A stretch of 6,567 nucleotides of DNA from an uncultured Clostridia bacterium (GTDB taxonomy: Bacteria > Bacillota > Clostridia > Oscillospirales > Ruminococcaceae): NCBI GenBank assembly GCA_938014855.1, contig CALLQM010000178.1:1-6567 (forward strand). Reading direction: 5' to 3'. Under the pieces are notes generated by a model. It saw nothing but the letters and a program-made list of their open reading frames with translations. It had not been told where the DNA came from and ran no database searches. This document shows positions 5,970-6,567 of the stretch, piece by piece (position 1 is the stretch's first letter; every line of letters starts with the position of its first letter). The position numbers and the translations under genes are program-made.

Positions 5970-6567
5970 ATGCCCTTAAATTCATATAACGATTTGAATG
6001 ACATACAGATGGATGTTTTGCGTGAAATAGGAAACATCGGTTCCGGAAACGCGGCAACATCTCTCTCCAATATGCTCATGCGGCCGGTAGGTATTGAAGT
6101 ACCAAAAATTAAAATATTGGACTATAATCAGGTCGTTACTGCTTTGGGCGGCCCCGAAACCATGATTGTGGGATTGCTGCTGTCTCTAAGCGGAGATGTT
6201 ACGGGTATGATGATGTTCCTGCTGCAAAAAGATTTTGCCCATATGACGCTCAACTCTTTATTGGGTCAAACATTGAATGATTTCAGTGAAGTGGATGAAA
6301 TGGGGTATTCTGCAATGACGGAAGTTGCCAATATCATGGCGGCCTCCTATGTAAATGCAGTTTCATCCCTTACAGGACTAGACATTAACATATCCGTACC
6401 GGATATTTGTATTGACATGCTGGGGGCAATTTTGAGTGTGCCGGCGATTCATTATGCAAATATCAGTGATAAGATGATTTTTATTGAGGATGAGTTTAGC
6501 AGTAAAGACAAAAATGCTGTCAGCCATATCCTCATGATTCCAGAGGTTGAATCTCTGCAAAAAATAA
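5970..6567 (+). CDS. cheC: CheY-P phosphatase CheC (3' end just outside window)
   Basis: CheC dephosphorylates CheY-P and, together with CheD in Bacillus, tunes chemotactic adaptation; it acts in the cytoplasm. The window holds 199 codons with no stop; CheC is about 205-210 residues, so only a few are probably missing. The two family active sites, D/S-x3-E-x2-N-x22-P, are both present with exact spacing: D15, E19, N22 and P45 (in DVLREIGNIGSGNAATSLS), and S114, E118, N121 and P144 (in SAMTEVANIMAASYVNAV). This two-site pattern indicates an active phosphatase. FliY also has CheC-like sites, but its N-terminal EIDALLN-type CheY-binding peptide is absent here and the sequence starts directly with NDLNDIQMDVLREIGN, as CheC does. 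A C-terminal extension beyond the window cannot be excluded. The start is ATG 5970, or the in-frame GTG 5964. The gap to the rod gene is 18 nt. Confidence 0.93.
   Translation, partial: MPLNSYNDLNDIQMDVLREIGNIGSGNAATSLSNMLMRPVGIEVPKIKILDYNQVVTALGGPETMIVGLLLSLSGDVTGMMMFLLQKDFAHMTLNSLLGQTLNDFSEVDEMGYSAMTEVANIMAASYVNAVSSLTGLDINISVPDICIDMLGAILSVPAIHYANISDKMIFIEDEFSSKDKNAVSHILMIPEVESLQKI

Noticed and set aside
1..6567. Possibility of an undescribed system hidden in the window
   Set aside because: Every base but the short gaps is accounted for by recognised flagellar/chemotaxis genes on one strand. I found no cargo gene, repeat array, RNA gene or compositional break.

Overview
The window is one uninterrupted, single-strand block of flagellar and chemotaxis genes from what looks like a Gram-positive Clostridia-type bacterium. 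The basis is a base composition of roughly 40-45% G+C (sampled by eye), strong AGGAGG-type ribosome binding sites, tight gene packing, a SigD/FliA-type sigma factor inside the flagellar cluster, two tandem short FlgF/FlgG-like rod genes and a CheC phosphatase. CheC and this arrangement are typical of Firmicutes and foreign to enterobacteria. I cannot name the genus; an Oscillospiraceae- or Lachnospiraceae-like gut anaerobe is a guess.

Layout, all on the + strand: the C-terminal part of fliR (1-474, start off the left edge), flhB (506-1570, TTG start), flhA (1567-3615, GTG start, 4-bp GTGA overlap with flhB), fliA/sigD (3642-4430), a FlgF/FlgG-like rod gene (4437-5189), a second FlgG-like rod gene (5208-5951) and cheC (5970 to the right edge, last residues missing). 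Gaps between genes are 31, -4, 26, 6, 18 and 18 nt. No stretch over 300 nt lacks a gene, and I see no terminator, convincing promoter, RNA gene, insertion sequence or CRISPR. The whole window therefore reads as the interior of a long operon that begins upstream and continues downstream.

How the genes work together: FliR, FlhB and FlhA are integral membrane parts of the flagellar type III export apparatus at the base of the motor. FlhB switches export from rod/hook to filament substrates after cleaving itself at NPTH, and FlhA couples export to proton flow and docks chaperone-substrate complexes. The two FlgF/FlgG-like proteins are exported axial rod subunits. FliA is the sigma factor that turns on late genes (flagellin, motor and chemotaxis genes) once the hook-basal body is complete. 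CheC removes phosphate from CheY-P and feeds into chemotactic adaptation.

The content is ordinary for a motile Firmicute, and I found no undescribed system. The points worth a second look are the absence of flhF/flhG between flhA and fliA, the unusual recognition-helix residues of the sigma factor, a CheC with two intact catalytic sites directly behind the rod genes, and several departures from remembered family consensus in FliR, FlhA and the two rod proteins.
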